Assembly: GCA_031769625.1 (NCBI GenBank)
Contig: JAUIMM010000534.1
Coordinates: 8,200,001-8,264,000, forward strand
DNA: 64,000 nt
Direction: 5' to 3'
Source: Taudactylus pleione
Lineage: Eukaryota > Chordata > Amphibia > Anura > Myobatrachidae
Below, one piece after another: positions 1 through 10,950 of the stretch; positions within the stretch are counted from its first letter, which is position 1, and the number at the start of each line of letters is the position of its first letter. The notes below the pieces were generated by a model that did not search any database, was not told where the DNA came from, and worked only from the letters and a program-made list of their open reading frames with translations. The translations under genes and the position numbers were made by a program.

Positions 1-12
1 TTGGATGTAAGA

Positions 13-368
13 CATACATGCCTACCCTCCCGGTTTTCGCGGGAGGCTCCCGATTTTTCGGGTAACCGCCCGCACCCCCGGAAGGGTAGGCATTTCTCCC
101 GCATTCTGCCCACTTCCTAGTGAAGTGGGCAGAATTAGGAGAATTTCCGCGGCGATCGCAGGTGTCCATGCAAGGGGCGGGGCTTAATGACGTGATTTGC
201 GTCATTTGGCTCCACCCCCTATTTAAATTTAAGCCACCCGTGGGCATTTTACAGTGAGGGGGCGGGGCTTAATTTTGTAAATCATCAGGCTCCGCCCCCA
301 TCGCCACCCACCTGCCTCTCCTCCCAGGGCTTCTCCCGGGGAAGAGACAGCAAAGGTAGGCAACTATG
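13..368. mobile_element. Non-autonomous hAT MITE
   Basis: Begins CATACATGCCTACCCTCCCG and ends with the inverted counterpart GGTAGGCAACTATG. It is flanked by near-identical 8-bp repeats, ATGTAAGA at 5-12 and ATGTAAGG at 369-376, the TSD size of hAT elements. The interior is GC-rich with no coding capacity. The element at 755 has related termini. Confidence 0.8.
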
Positions 369-531
369 ATGTAAGGCCTTTTTTAGAGTGTAAAATGTGC
401 TTTTTCAGACCTCTCATGCACATGAAGAATGCGTATCCCAGTGTCCATTCATCACTCTTTGTGTATCACTGACTTGTGCATCCTTGAGTCTGGAGATGCA
501 GAATGCGGGAGGGAAGGGGCGTGTACATGCA

Positions 532-633
532 GGAAAGAGGATTAAACTCTGGCGCTGAGATGTAAACCCACAATTATAGTATAGTAGTTTATTATGGGTT
601 TACATTCCAGCACTGGAAATTAACTCTCTTTCC
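532..633. repeat. Short fold-back (palindromic) repeat
   Basis: The arms starting GGAAAGAGGATTAAACTC and ending GAGTTAAT..CTCTTTCC (read on the other strand) pair imperfectly over about 40 bp around an AT-rich centre near 575-592. It lies in an otherwise featureless stretch (377-746). Probably a small MITE; I could not define a TSD. Confidence 0.5.
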
Positions 634-754
634 TAACATAACCCCAGGGACTCTTTGATAGGTTCCACTTCTTCCTGGATGACAAAATTTAAACCATTTA
701 CCTTGTGGTTATCACTCCAACACTGCCGGTCTGATTCTCTGCATGCATGTTAGT

Positions 755-1151
755 CATACTTGCCGACAATCAGCTCCAGCCTTCCGGGAGGAAGCTGATT
801 GTTGGCTAATAGCAGGGGGCGGGGCCGGCCATTGGGGGCGGAGCCGGGGGCGGGGGCGGCCATTTGGTGGCACACTGGGGGCGGGGACGCACGATCGCGT
901 CATCGTGACTCCGCCCCCTCTTCACAATGCTGTTATTTTCAGCATTGTGAAGCAGGGGGTGGGGCCACGATGACGCGATTCTGCGCGAAATGCGTCACCG
1001 GGCCCCCCGCTGCGGGGGTTTCCATTTTTTTCAGGGGGGAGGTCGGGAGGGTCGTAAGCTTCCGGGAGGCTTGCCTGCCTTTCCAGGGGACCGGGAGCGG
1101 CACCCGAAAATCAGGAGGCTCCCGGCCAAATCGGGAGGGTAGGCAAGCCTG
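755..1151. mobile_element. Non-autonomous hAT MITE
   Basis: The termini are CATACTTGCC and its inverse GGCAAGCCTG. A perfect 8-bp TSD, ATGTTAGT, lies at 747-754 and 1152-1159. The sequence is GC-rich and non-coding. Same terminal family as the element at 13-368. Confidence 0.88.
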
Positions 1152-1159
1152 ATGTTAGT

Positions 1160-1421
1160 GTAGGCCAAGTTCAGTACATTGGTTAAACAGAGTTTGGGGA
1201 AGTGTTTGGTAAAATCAATCATTTTGTCACAATATTTGTGAGTTTTTTAAGTGTTTTTTTTTTCTGTGGCACTACAGGTCCCAGCAGGTCCTGGTTAATT
1301 TTTTAATGGCCCAGCATGATTTTTTAGCCATGGGTATGCAGGCAATTTTAGTGCTACAAGCGCCTGGATATGCAAGCAGTTTTTATTTGCCATGGCTTGC
1401 AAAGTCTACTAGTTCCAACAC
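1160..1421. other. Unassigned spacer
   Basis: No coding frame, terminal repeat or RNA gene is recognisable. It separates the short hAT MITE from the left end of the large hAT host element. Confidence 0.4.
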
Positions 1422-2308
1422 CAGGGCCAGACACAGACTAAAAATAGACCCTGGCATTTAAAGCACGCAGACACACTTTGCGTCAGCATCTGGCTCCTGA
1501 CATAGACTCCTCCATTTATTTTTCCTCCCACTTCTGAGTCTATTCTTACAGATACAAGTAATATTAGAATAACATAGAAGTGTACAATATTCTCTGTATC
1601 AAAATACACACAACAGAGCTCATCCTGCAGGGATTCATACATGTGCCATAGTCAGACCTTTGGTATTTGGTTGCTTCTGTTAGATAAAGCTGGCACTACA
1701 TTGGTGTAGGTCATACACAAAAAAAGGGAAGGCATTTTCCCTGTTGACCAAGCCTTAGCTTAGCAGTTGTAGAGGATTAGATTGTGTTCACTGTAGGAAT
1801 GATTTAGGGCAGGGGGGCTGAACATAGAGGACACATCTGTGCACACCAAATCAGAGCCAAAACTACACATTTTGTGACCAGTGTACATAAAGGGCATTGG
1901 TTCCCCCAACAATAAGTGAATCAGGGAGAGTGCAGACAGGTATGGTCTCGCTGTGAAGGTGCATGGACCATACAATTAAAATTTTGCCACACATTAATGC
2001 CCCTTAGTCACACTACACTGCACAGTAGTGCCCCTTTGTTACATTACACCACACAGTAGTGTCCCTTAAGGTGCCCATACACAGTGCGATTTGAATACGA
2101 TGCGATCTTGTATACGATTTCCCTTGAAATTTCTTCCCTTGAAATTCTTTATGCTTTGTACCAACAAATGGAACGATTGTACAAACAACAAGCATACGAT
2201 TAGATGTGTCGTAAAGCGATTGCAAATCATTTAAGATAAATCGTATGCAGCAAACAACCTCACGATGCATCTGCTGGAATCTGAATAGGGGAGGGCTTAT
2301 CTAGTGGG

Positions 2309-2316
2309 TATAAAAG
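2309..2316 (+). promoter_or_regulatory. TATA box of Harbinger-0 transposase
   Basis: TATAAAAG lies about 240 bp inside the left terminus and about 235 bp upstream of the first transposase ATG (2546). Position and match to the RNA polymerase II TATA consensus support a core promoter; activity is not shown. Confidence 0.5.
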
Positions 2317-2545
2317 GTAGCATCCATTTTAGATCTGGGCACACTGCTCTGTGACTAGTGAGGCTTGGTTTTATACCCTGCTGAATGCTGTACATTGCTA
2401 TTGTGCTTTGCTTTGTTTTGGGCTTGCCTTTAACAAAGTGTGTTCTACACTACATTTTGTGGTGATGGATTCCTATCGCTATAAGCTTCTGCTAGCCTAT
2501 GGCTATCTGATGCTGAAAGTTGATTGAGCTGAGGAGAGCAGGAGG

Positions 2546-2817
2546 ATGAGGTCTAGCTGGACCAAGGAGTGGCTGATGACGAGGGAGACTTGCTCCCATA
2601 TGCCCCTGTTGATGGAAATGAGGAAGAACAACCTGGACGATTACCACAACTACCTGCATATGGATGTTGCCACCTTCCAGGAGTTGCTGCGTCCGGTGAC
2701 CTCCTATATCCAGAGGCAGGAGTCCAGCATGAGGAGGGCCATCCCAGCTGAGGAGAGGCTCATTGTTACCATGAGATACCTGGCTACAGGAAGGTCCTTT
2801 GTAAACCTGAAGTTTGG
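2546..2817 (+). pseudogene. Harbinger-0 transposase, N-terminal fragment
   Basis: The frame from the ATG at 2546 resembles the N-terminal region of HARBI1-type DDE transposases: a helix-rich stretch containing HNYLHMDVATFQELL, then RRAIPAEERL and RYLATGRSF. This region precedes the catalytic core and is thought to help DNA binding. About 90 residues remain. Similarity stops near 2817 where LTR-retrotransposon DNA begins, so all three DDE residues are missing and the gene is dead. The rest of the transposase is not found between the nested insertions. Confidence 0.75.
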
Positions 2818-3663
2818 GAACCTCATTTTCCCCCCAGGCTTTGGGGCGCTTCTGTCACAACTCTCGGAGGGCAAATGGACGCAACCCGTATTTGGGGATT
2901 GGCATGACCTATTTTTGAGGTGCAGAGTCTAATGTGCCGGCGGTGTTCACCAGGGACCCTCACAAGAGGGTATGGCCTTGGCTGCGTCTGACACACAGGT
3001 CGCGGCCCTCAGAATAGGTTCCCTTATACAGGTGCTGGGTAACTCTGGATGAAACGGAGAAGACTTTCAGCGTAGTGAACATCCCGAGTCAGAACCAAAC
3101 GGACAACAAGGTACCAGGGAACAGACGTGTGCAGATCGCAGAGGGTAGCCAAGGTCAAACCAGATTATCAAACGCAGTACCAGGGATTAGACAGAAGCAG
3201 GTCAGAAACAAAGCCAGGGTCAGGAACAGATTTGCAGCTGCTGATTGCAGGAATCATCTAATCAGTGCAGCTGGTGATTGCACTGAGCTGGATAATAGAC
3301 TGCAACTGATGTTTGATGAGTAAGTTCACTGGAACAGCTTGTGATTCCTAAACTGGAATACAGCAGCACACAAATCAGGACACAGGAACTGTAGATAATG
3401 AGCCAGATAGCAGTGATGGTATTCTGCACAAAGGAGTCACAGGATAGAACTTAACACCGGGAAGCAACTCTTTGCTCTGGCACCAGTGGGAGTTCTCACA
3501 GGGAATATAAATCTGCTGCTAGTCCCTGATAGGCTGCTGAGGTCGGTTGAGGCAGGAGCACTCCCACTGGAAGAATGTGCATGGTTCTCGAACAAGGTCA
3601 GGCAGAAATCCTGACCTGCAGCAAATGGTAATGCAAGTCATGCAATTCGAGCAGAGTGTGACA
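2818..3663 (-). mobile_element. 3' LTR of a Gypsy-like retrotransposon remnant
   Basis: On the minus strand a purine-rich tract (AGGAGGGGGATAA, 3664-3677) is followed at once by TGTCACACTCTG, the order polypurine tract then LTR start expected at a 3' LTR. The gag-like frame lies just upstream on that strand. The LTR runs toward the left; its far end near 2818 is placed only by where the Harbinger transposase similarity stops. No second LTR is seen. Confidence 0.6.
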
Positions 3664-3780
3664 TTATCCCCCTCCTAACGGGTGGCCTCCGGACACCCCT
3701 ATGACTTGAGAAAAAAAGCTTGAATAGATCTCTGAAGATCAAAAACACTCTTCATTGGAGAAGCAGAACCATGGTAGCAA

Positions 3781-4974
3781 TTAATGCTTTCGATGAATCT
3801 TCTTGCCCTTTCGAGAACATCTTGATCCATTCGGAAGAGACAAAATCTCTGGTTCAACGAAAACTTCTTTTCTAAACACAGGACCTCCAGGGAAAGGTGC
3901 ATCATCCGGTACAGAATCATAATCAGAATCACAATCCAAGTCTAGGGTCAGAATCAAATTTTTTTTCTTAGAAACAGAAGTGGATAATGGATCCAAAGGA
4001 CCAGGATACACAGAGGAGCGTTCATGGAGACGAGCCAAGGAAGTGACTCCAAGTCTTAATACCGCAGGCTGTGGACCTTGTGCTGATCTTGAGGCTTTTG
4101 GAGCAAACTTTTGCAGTACAGCAGGCCATAGACCTTGTGCTGATCTCGATGCTTTTGGAGCAAACCTTTGCAGTACCGCTTCAGTGAAAGCTGAGAGATC
4201 TTCTAAAATGGGATCCTTGGTCTCTATGAGTGGATTAGCCCAGTCCAAAGCTTTATCCCAAAAGGCCAAAAGGAAATAGTTTACCACATTGGCAGGAGTA
4301 AGTGAAGGTAACAATCCGGAATCCACATCGGAAAGATATTGACGTGCCAAGGCGTAAAACTGATCTAAATCTCCATCAAAATAAACGGATAGTCGATCAT
4401 CCACCGAACTTCTAAGCAAAGAATCAGGTGAAGGGCCCACTGCAGCAGGTATTACATTGATCTGTGAGAACTCTAAGTCCTTTTTGGAACCAGGAGATGG
4501 AGGGCTATCACTTGGCTGAATCGTAGAGGTCAAAACCGGATTAAGTCCGGACACACTGGAAGTGGATAGAACAGGTAGTTTATATGACCCTTTCTGAGTC
4601 TGGACCGTACTAGTAGTCCACATGGTGATGCTCTCGGGAAGTGGCAACCTGAATCCATGTCTGTATCCATGGCACTGTGAATCACTGCTGGGATCTTGGC
4701 ACTGGAAATCTCCCCTGGGGCTGAGGCACTGGAGACCCCTTTTGGGGCTGAGGCACTGGACACCCCTCCTGGGGTTGAGGCACTGGACACCCCTCCTGGG
4801 GCTGAGGCATGGACACCCCTCCTGGGGCTGAGGCACTGGAGACTCCTCCTGGGGTTGGAAACTCAGACACCTTCTCTGGGGTTGGAAACTCAGACACCTA
4901 CTCTGGGGTTGGCAACTCAGACACCTACTCTGGGGTTGGCAACTCAGACATTTTTCCTGGAGCTGGAGGCTCAC
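3781..4974 (-). pseudogene. Gag-like polyprotein fragment
   Basis: A 397-codon minus-strand frame. Its middle contains DQFYALARQYLSD and FLLAFWDKALDWANPLIE, typical of the capsid-type domain of Ty3/Gypsy Gag and of the RTL/PEG10 relatives (family knowledge, matched by eye). An 18-residue segment around RFAPKASRSAQG is duplicated in tandem (plus-strand about 4075-4190). The C-terminus is acidic then basic. Upstream, a repeat-encoded N-terminal region continues in another frame to about 5618, so at least one frameshift separates them. No protease, RT or integrase follows before the LTR, so this is a gag-only derivative or a deleted copy. Confidence 0.6.
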
Positions 4975-5640
4975 ATGCTTCTTGGAGCTATTTAATCAGA
5001 CACCTTCTGGGGTTACAAAGTCAGATGCCCTTCCTAGGGTTACAGAATCAGATGCCCCCTCTGGAGCTATGAAGTCAGATGTCCTTGGGTTACAAAGTCA
5101 GATGCCCTTCCTAGGGCTACAGAATCAGATGCCCTCTCTGGAGCTACAAAGTCAGATGTCCTTACTAGGGCTACAGAATCAGATGCCCCCTCTGGGGCTA
5201 CAAAGTCAGATGCCCCCTCTGGGGCTAGAGAATTGGATGCCCACTCTGGGGCTGGGAAGTCAGATACTCCTTCTGACGCTGGTACATCGGTCACTGCTCT
5301 TGAGGCCGAAACATCGGCTGCCCCTGCTGGGGTTAACACATCGGATACCACTGCTGAGACTAGAACATCGGATACCCCTCCTGGGGTTGAACAGTCGAAC
5401 ACCTCTCTTGAGAGTGAAACATCGGGTATGCCTCTTGTGGCTGAAACAAAGGATTCCCCTGCTGGAACCGAACCATTGGATACCCCTGCTTGTACTGGAG
5501 CATCGGATACCCTTATTGGAGGTGAAACATCGGATACCCCTACTGGGGCTGGAACATCGAATCCCTCTCTTTCATCTGGAACATTGGATACCCCCATTGG
5601 GGTTGGAATATTGGACACCTTGCTTACAGGTAGAACATAT
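4690..5640. repeat. Minisatellite of about 30-36 bp inside gag-like ORF
   Basis: Degenerate tandem units such as GGGGCTACAAAGTCAGATGC recur throughout. On the minus strand they encode about 10-residue repeats of the type SDFVAPEGA. The unit changes along the array (GGGGCTGAGGCACTGG near 4720-4850, GGGTTGGAAACTCAGACACC near 4850-4950, then the 30-bp type). Confidence 0.75.
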
Positions 5641-6753
5641 AGGGCAATTGCGGATTATTGAACTTTTAAAAAACATTTGGCATGATGTGTATGGACTATG
5701 GCCCTCATTCAGAGCCGTTCGTTAGCATCAGTACGCTCGTTGCGTTCCGATGTTGTTAAACCACGCATGCGCCGGTGTTACACTGCGCATGTGCGTACGG
5801 CATATTGCGAGCTTTTTTTCTCTTGTTCGTCAAATAGCGAACAGGAGGTGACATGTGAAATGTGATTGACAGAAAAGGCCGTTTTTGGGCGTTGACGGGG
5901 GTGGAGATGTAAAAACGCAGGTGTGGCGAGGCGTTTTTGGGGCGTACATAAAGTTTCAGATGCGTACGGCAAATGTGTTCGTACCAAGTCATACGTCACA
6001 GGCTGATCCTCTTTCCGTTCAACTTGCTCGCACAGCTTGGGGTGTGGATTACTCAACCACAATGGCGATGGCCTTGTCCTCTGGTCCGGGCCTCCTCGAT
6101 GTTTCATCGATTTATCACGGATTGTCAGAAAAACAATCAACTTTAAATTGCAAACCAGCTTGTAATGTGTTTTGAAACGAGTTTTTTGGGTTAGCACAAA
6201 ACCGTACGCAGGTGAAAATCTCAGCTGCTAATTTCAGGATTACATAATCAATTAGCGTACATTTGTTTGAATGTTTTTATTTTTGGTATTTGGTTTTGTG
6301 CTATTGTAACAATAATGTCATCATGTTTGTGTGTATTTTACCATTTTGCTTAGGAAAGGAGATTTTGCATCCTTTTTTTAATTTTACAGTGTTCCTCAAA
6401 GAACCCTTTTTTTAAAAACACATTTTTATTTTTTTTTGGAGGACGTTTTTGGCTTGTGGGCCAGGATTAACTCTCAAACAATTTTTAAATAATGTCACAC
6501 TACAATGGAGATCATTTGTCAATTTTTTATTTTCAGAGACAATTTTTTCAAGTTTTGGGGTGCATTTTGCAAATACACTTTTTGGGCAGTGTTAGGCAAT
6601 AATAACGTAAAAAAATCTGTAAAACATATTACCAGTGTTGGCCAACTTAAACAAACACATTAAAAACAATTCACAAGAAAGGAGAGCGAAGTTTTGGCCC
6701 GAAAGGAATATGGGGCAAGCACAGAAGGAGTGTGGGAAAAGTAGCCAGTGCTG

Positions 6754-8045
6754 TCATCGTTTTTTTCCACGTTTGGCTGGGGTAGGGTGGGCGCCAGACC
6801 GGGTCCGGGATGTCCTCTGGCTGGCCTGTCCAGAGGCAGATGTTGGGGCCTCTGGACTAGGCACATGGCTAGGCACATTTGGAGGAATGGCTGTTGTTGT
6901 GCCAGAGGTGGAGGATCCTGATGTTCCGGCAGGAAGGGAGGTCGGCTCCACCATGTGCTGGCGAACGAGCTGCTCCAGGGCATTGGCTATTCTGATGTTG
7001 GCCCTGGTATTTTCAGCCAGAGCCTGACCAATGGTCACGTTGGCCGCAGCATTTTGCTCCAGGGCCTCAGCCACCCGTAGCAGACTGGCGTCCATCCTCT
7101 GCAGAATCTCCGTATGGTAATCCAATTTAAGATTGAGTTCTGTGAGGAGTGCCACTGCCTGCGAGGGGGATTGCCCTGGACTGGCTTCTGCAGGGTCCTC
7201 AGCCGGATGTACTGGTTCCTCCCCTGCAGAGCCAGCAGAAATTCTGCGGCCAAGGCTCCCCTCTGGAGCAGACTCATCCGCCTGTGTCTCTGTGATAAAA
7301 AAGAGAAAAGAGTCACATTAGAATCTACATAGTGTCACAATAACATTTCAGAGTTGGTTACATCACAACATTTACCTGGGACAACATGAGGAGCCGCAAA
7401 GTCTGGCATGTCCGTATCCATGTTGGACACGCCAAACACCTCCACATCCTGCACACACCCCTGTGCCAGCTCTTCCAAATCATTCAGCTCCAATGACACA
7501 GGGGTGGGACCCCCACCTGTCCCCCTTGCATGCCTAGCCCTGTCAGCCAGTTTTTGCTTCAGGCGATATTTGAAGTCTTGCCATCTGTGGGTGAAAAAGT
7601 AGGCATTATTCCTGCATTATTTTTCCCTGTTTTTATTTTCTAATTCAAGTTTTTACTTACCAGCGTTTGACATTTGACATCCCGGGCTAGACGGACATAA
7701 TCACCCACCCTATTGACAGCACTGGCTATCTCCTCCCACATTCTTCACTTCTGGCTTACACCCATATTCCTGTCTGCCTGTGGCAGGATGTCCACACACT
7801 TCTGAACCAAAACCTCCATCTCCTTTCTTGTGAATTGTGGCTGCCTTTTCTTTTTGCCAGCTTTGGCCGGCATACTGGGCCCAGCAGCCTCTTCCATGTC
7901 ATCCTCAACACCTATTTACATTAAATTAATTTGAATTTAGATGTCAATCTTTCACTATATTCTGTTTCAAAATCAGCTTTGATTAGAAATGTGAGAAATA
8001 CTTACCGGCCGCCTCTTGGCCATTGTTTGGCTGGTCTGTAGCCAT
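6754..8045 (-). pseudogene. Harbinger-1 Myb/SANT-like DNA-binding protein (coiled coil), damaged
   Basis: Four exons can be read on the minus strand with GT-AG borders: 8045-8006, 7911-7661, 7584-7376 and 7289-6754. Exon 2 has the start of a Myb/SANT-like domain of the NAIF1/Myb_DNA-bind_5 type (QFTRKEMEVLVQKCVDIL, then MWEEIASAVN) and exon 3 continues it (WQDFKYRLKQKL). Exon 4 encodes a long amphipathic coiled coil (LQRMDASLLRVAEALEQ onward) and a Ser/Pro/basic tail ending AKRGKKR. In Harbinger transposons this partner binds the termini and helps carry the transposase into the nucleus (family knowledge). Lesions: an in-frame TGA at 7747-7745, and a 7-bp tandem duplication (7666-7680) that accounts for the frame mismatch between exons 2 and 3. 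It is transcribed divergently from the transposase. Confidence 0.8.
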
Positions 8046-8409
8046 TTTTCAAGCAAAAACAAGAACTACACCAGACCGTTTGTTTTTTTACGTGACGTAT
8101 TTATACATGCGTCCTTATTATTCGGCCGCATCATTGATTGTGCGTTCCTATGATCCATCCTTAATTTGAGCGGGAAAAGAAACACTATTTATCGCTTTAG
8201 GCGACTCGAGTCGAGGTGGCGGTTGTTGTTTGTTGGAGGTTACGTTGTTCTGAGTGGTTTGTTGGAGGGAGTTGTGTTTGGCAGATTTTTGGATTGTGTT
8301 AGAGGCGTTTTTTTTTGGATAACTTTCCGTTCGCATTTTTTGGTGTGGTTTTCTTTAGTTGTGGTGTTTTTTCTGTGTAAGTTTTTTCCCCTCATCCTTT
8401 TGTAAAATA

Positions 8410-8700
8410 TGGTTCTCCTTTTTGAGAGATTGTAAAAATGCGAACCATTTAGCGCACTTTTGCAGGCTTGATTCCCCTTGTAAAAATGCGAACCATTTAG
8501 CGCACTTTTGTAGGCTTGATTCCCCTTGTAAAAATGCAAACCATTTAGCGCACTTTTGTAGGCTTGATTCCCCTTGTAAAAATGCAAACCATTTAGCGCA
8601 CTTTTGTAGGCTTGATTCCCCTTGTAAAAATGCAAACCATTTAGCGCACTTTTGTAGGCTTGATTCCCCTTGTAAAAATGCGAACCATTTAGCGTTCAAA
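8410..8700. repeat. 49-bp tandem repeat between divergent Harbinger-1 genes
   Basis: About five and a half copies of a 48-49-bp unit containing AATGCGAACCATTTAGCGCA. The copies differ mainly by G/A at one position. They lie between the start of the minus-strand Myb gene (8045) and the transposase start (9012), where a bidirectional promoter would be. Harbinger-2 has unrelated tandem arrays in the same interval. Confidence 0.9.
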
Positions 8701-9011
8701 TTCTGGGATTTTTTGTTTCTGTCAAATTGTGGAAGTCCTCTCAATGTCGGTTTCCTATTTTTCGAAATGTGTGTTTACCCCCTTTATTTTTGTGCATTTT
8801 CCAAAAACAAGATTACAAAATGGCCACCACAAAATCTTAACTTATTATGGTCTTTTGAAATGTAGGTTTTTGAAATCATGACAATACCCCGGCATGTAAG
8901 CATCTTTGGATTGTATCATAAAGATAAGTATTTTTGGGGTTTTTTGGGGGGCAACATACCTTAACTACAATTCTTACCATTTCAGGTTCATGTTGGTGTA
9001 TTATTGTGGCC

Positions 9012-10132
9012 ATGCTGCCGGAAGCCGACCAACCTCAATCTCGTCCCAGGCGTAGGCATCGTAGGCGTGCTCGGCCCCAGATATATAGAACATGTGTCAC
9101 CCTTTTTGGAATGCCCGATGATGAGGTGTTAAGGCGCTACCGTCTTCCGCCCCAAATCATCATAGACACTCTCTCATTAATAGAGAGTGATCTTGAGTGG
9201 CAAATTGACAGTCCTACAGCAATACCACCACTTACGCAATTTATGGTGGTGTTACATTTCTGTGCCTCAGGATCCTTTCAAACCACGGTGGGAATAGTTG
9301 CGGGAATCTCCCAATCCTCCTTTTCAAGGATCCTGAGGGCAGTGATGGAGGCCCTTTTCAAGCACCTCCATCGTTTTATTCAAATGCCTTTGGATATGGG
9401 TTCCCTTAGTGTGGTGAAGGCCAATTTTTACCAAATTGCTGGCTTCCCACACATCATAGGGGTTGTGGATGGTACTCACATACCAGTTCAGCCTCCAGCA
9501 CGGCTGGAGGTCATTTTTTGGAACAGAAAACACTATCACTCACTGAATGTAATGGTGGTATGTGATGCCTCCCTCCAGATCCTGTCCTTGAATGCAAAAT
9601 TACCCGGGAGTGCACATGACTTATTCGTCATCCGTCAATCAGGGATTTGGCATAAATTAAACAACCTACAAGCTGGTGATGCATGGCTTCTGGGTAAGTG
9701 TAGATCTCTTTAAGAAAGCAATGCAAAGCTTGATACACAGTGATCCTGATTTTGTAATTTCTTGTTCACAGGAGACAGTGGCTACCCTTGCACGCCCTGG
9801 CTGCTCACTCCTTATTTGGCTCCCACACCAGGGCCACAAAGTGAGTATAATTCCGCACTTACAGCCACCAGCAAGTGGTGGAGCGCTGTATCGGCCTTTT
9901 AAAAGGCCGATTCAGATGCCTCCACCGCTCTGGTGGCGAGCTCATGTATTTGCCGGATATGGTTTCGAAAATTGTGGTCCTGTGTGGGATATTTCACAAC
10001 ATCGCCATAAGGAGTGGTGTCCCAATGCAGCCAGAGGATGCCTTGCCTGAGGATGGCCCCCCCGAGGTTGGCCGGAGGTCTGTATGTGGGGGGGCCATAC
10101 GTGATGATGTTGTGGCCCGTTTTTTCAGGTAA
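9012..10132 (+). pseudogene. Harbinger-1 DDE transposase (HARBI1-like), 1-bp frameshift
   Basis: Exon 1 runs 9012-9693 (682 nt), the donor GTAAGTG follows, and exon 2 runs from 9772 after a CACAG acceptor to the stop at 10132 (361 nt). DDE_Tnp_4 motifs are visible: first D in VVDGTHIPVQ, second D in NAKLPGSAHD, and E in VERCIGLLKGRFRCL. The enzyme would cut and rejoin element ends at TWA targets. Exon 2 is one base shorter than its 362-nt counterpart in Harbinger-2. The missing base is near 9873, just before the catalytic Glu segment, which is out of frame. A 5'-UTR intron may precede the ATG (acceptor near 8985). The ATG at 9012 was chosen because the Harbinger-2 protein starts at the equivalent codon. 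Confidence 0.88.
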
Positions 10133-10950
10133 TTATTGACCAAAATGAAGTGAGATGAAACAATGTAGACATGTAATAATGTAATTAACAATTTTAATTT
10201 TTGTTTTGTTTGTGTGTTTTATTCCATAATATTTATCGTGAAAACCATGACTACTACCTGTTCTTAAAAAATGACTTCATGTGGACACATTGGATTTAAC
10301 TTCTGGACCAAAATTGTCGTCAACTCATTTGTGGAATCATGTTGGCATGCTACTTCGTCAAACAGTTCTTGATTGTTTTGTTTTTGTATTTTTTTGGTGT
10401 AGGCTGTTTTTTAATGAGTGTTTTCACTGTGTGTATTGTTTGTCCTTAATCACTTTGTGTTTCTAAATTTTTACTTAATAAATTTTTGTGACATTATAAC
10501 AAACATTTCCATTCGAAATTACATGCAAGTGTAACGTGGTTCCCCAATTGGAAACTTGATTAAGGGCTAATCCATTTATGATTTAAATTGTGCAGTATTT
10601 TACCATGCTTAGTGGCTCAAATAAAACACACCAAGGTATTATGGTGAATCAGTATGTTTTGGATTCTCGGCCTAAACAGGTTTCATTTAATATTTACCTT
10701 ACCCCCCCAAAAAATAAAAATAGTTATAACAAACAAAAAAAAAACCTATTGGTATTGTTAGGTGTTGAATGTGCCAGCTGACCGAATTCAGCTTTCTCGA
10801 ATCTAAGTTACATTACTTTTAAAAACTTGCTGCAATAGTCGACTTAGGTAAGGTTAAACAATATAATATTTACAGAGAAGGAATGAGACTTCAAACGAAC
10901 CTTTTTTTTTTTTTTTGAAAAAGTGACAAAATTTTGATAAATGAAAAAAA

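Noticed and set aside
4982..5725. 247-codon plus-strand frame rich in Leu
   Set aside because: Antisense reading of the gag-region minisatellite.
8410..8700. CRISPR-like direct repeats
   Set aside because: Units follow one another without unique spacers, in a eukaryotic transposon; no cas genes.
8240..8865. Frames of 129-168 codons on both strands
   Set aside because: They are produced by the 49-bp repeat upstream of the transposase.
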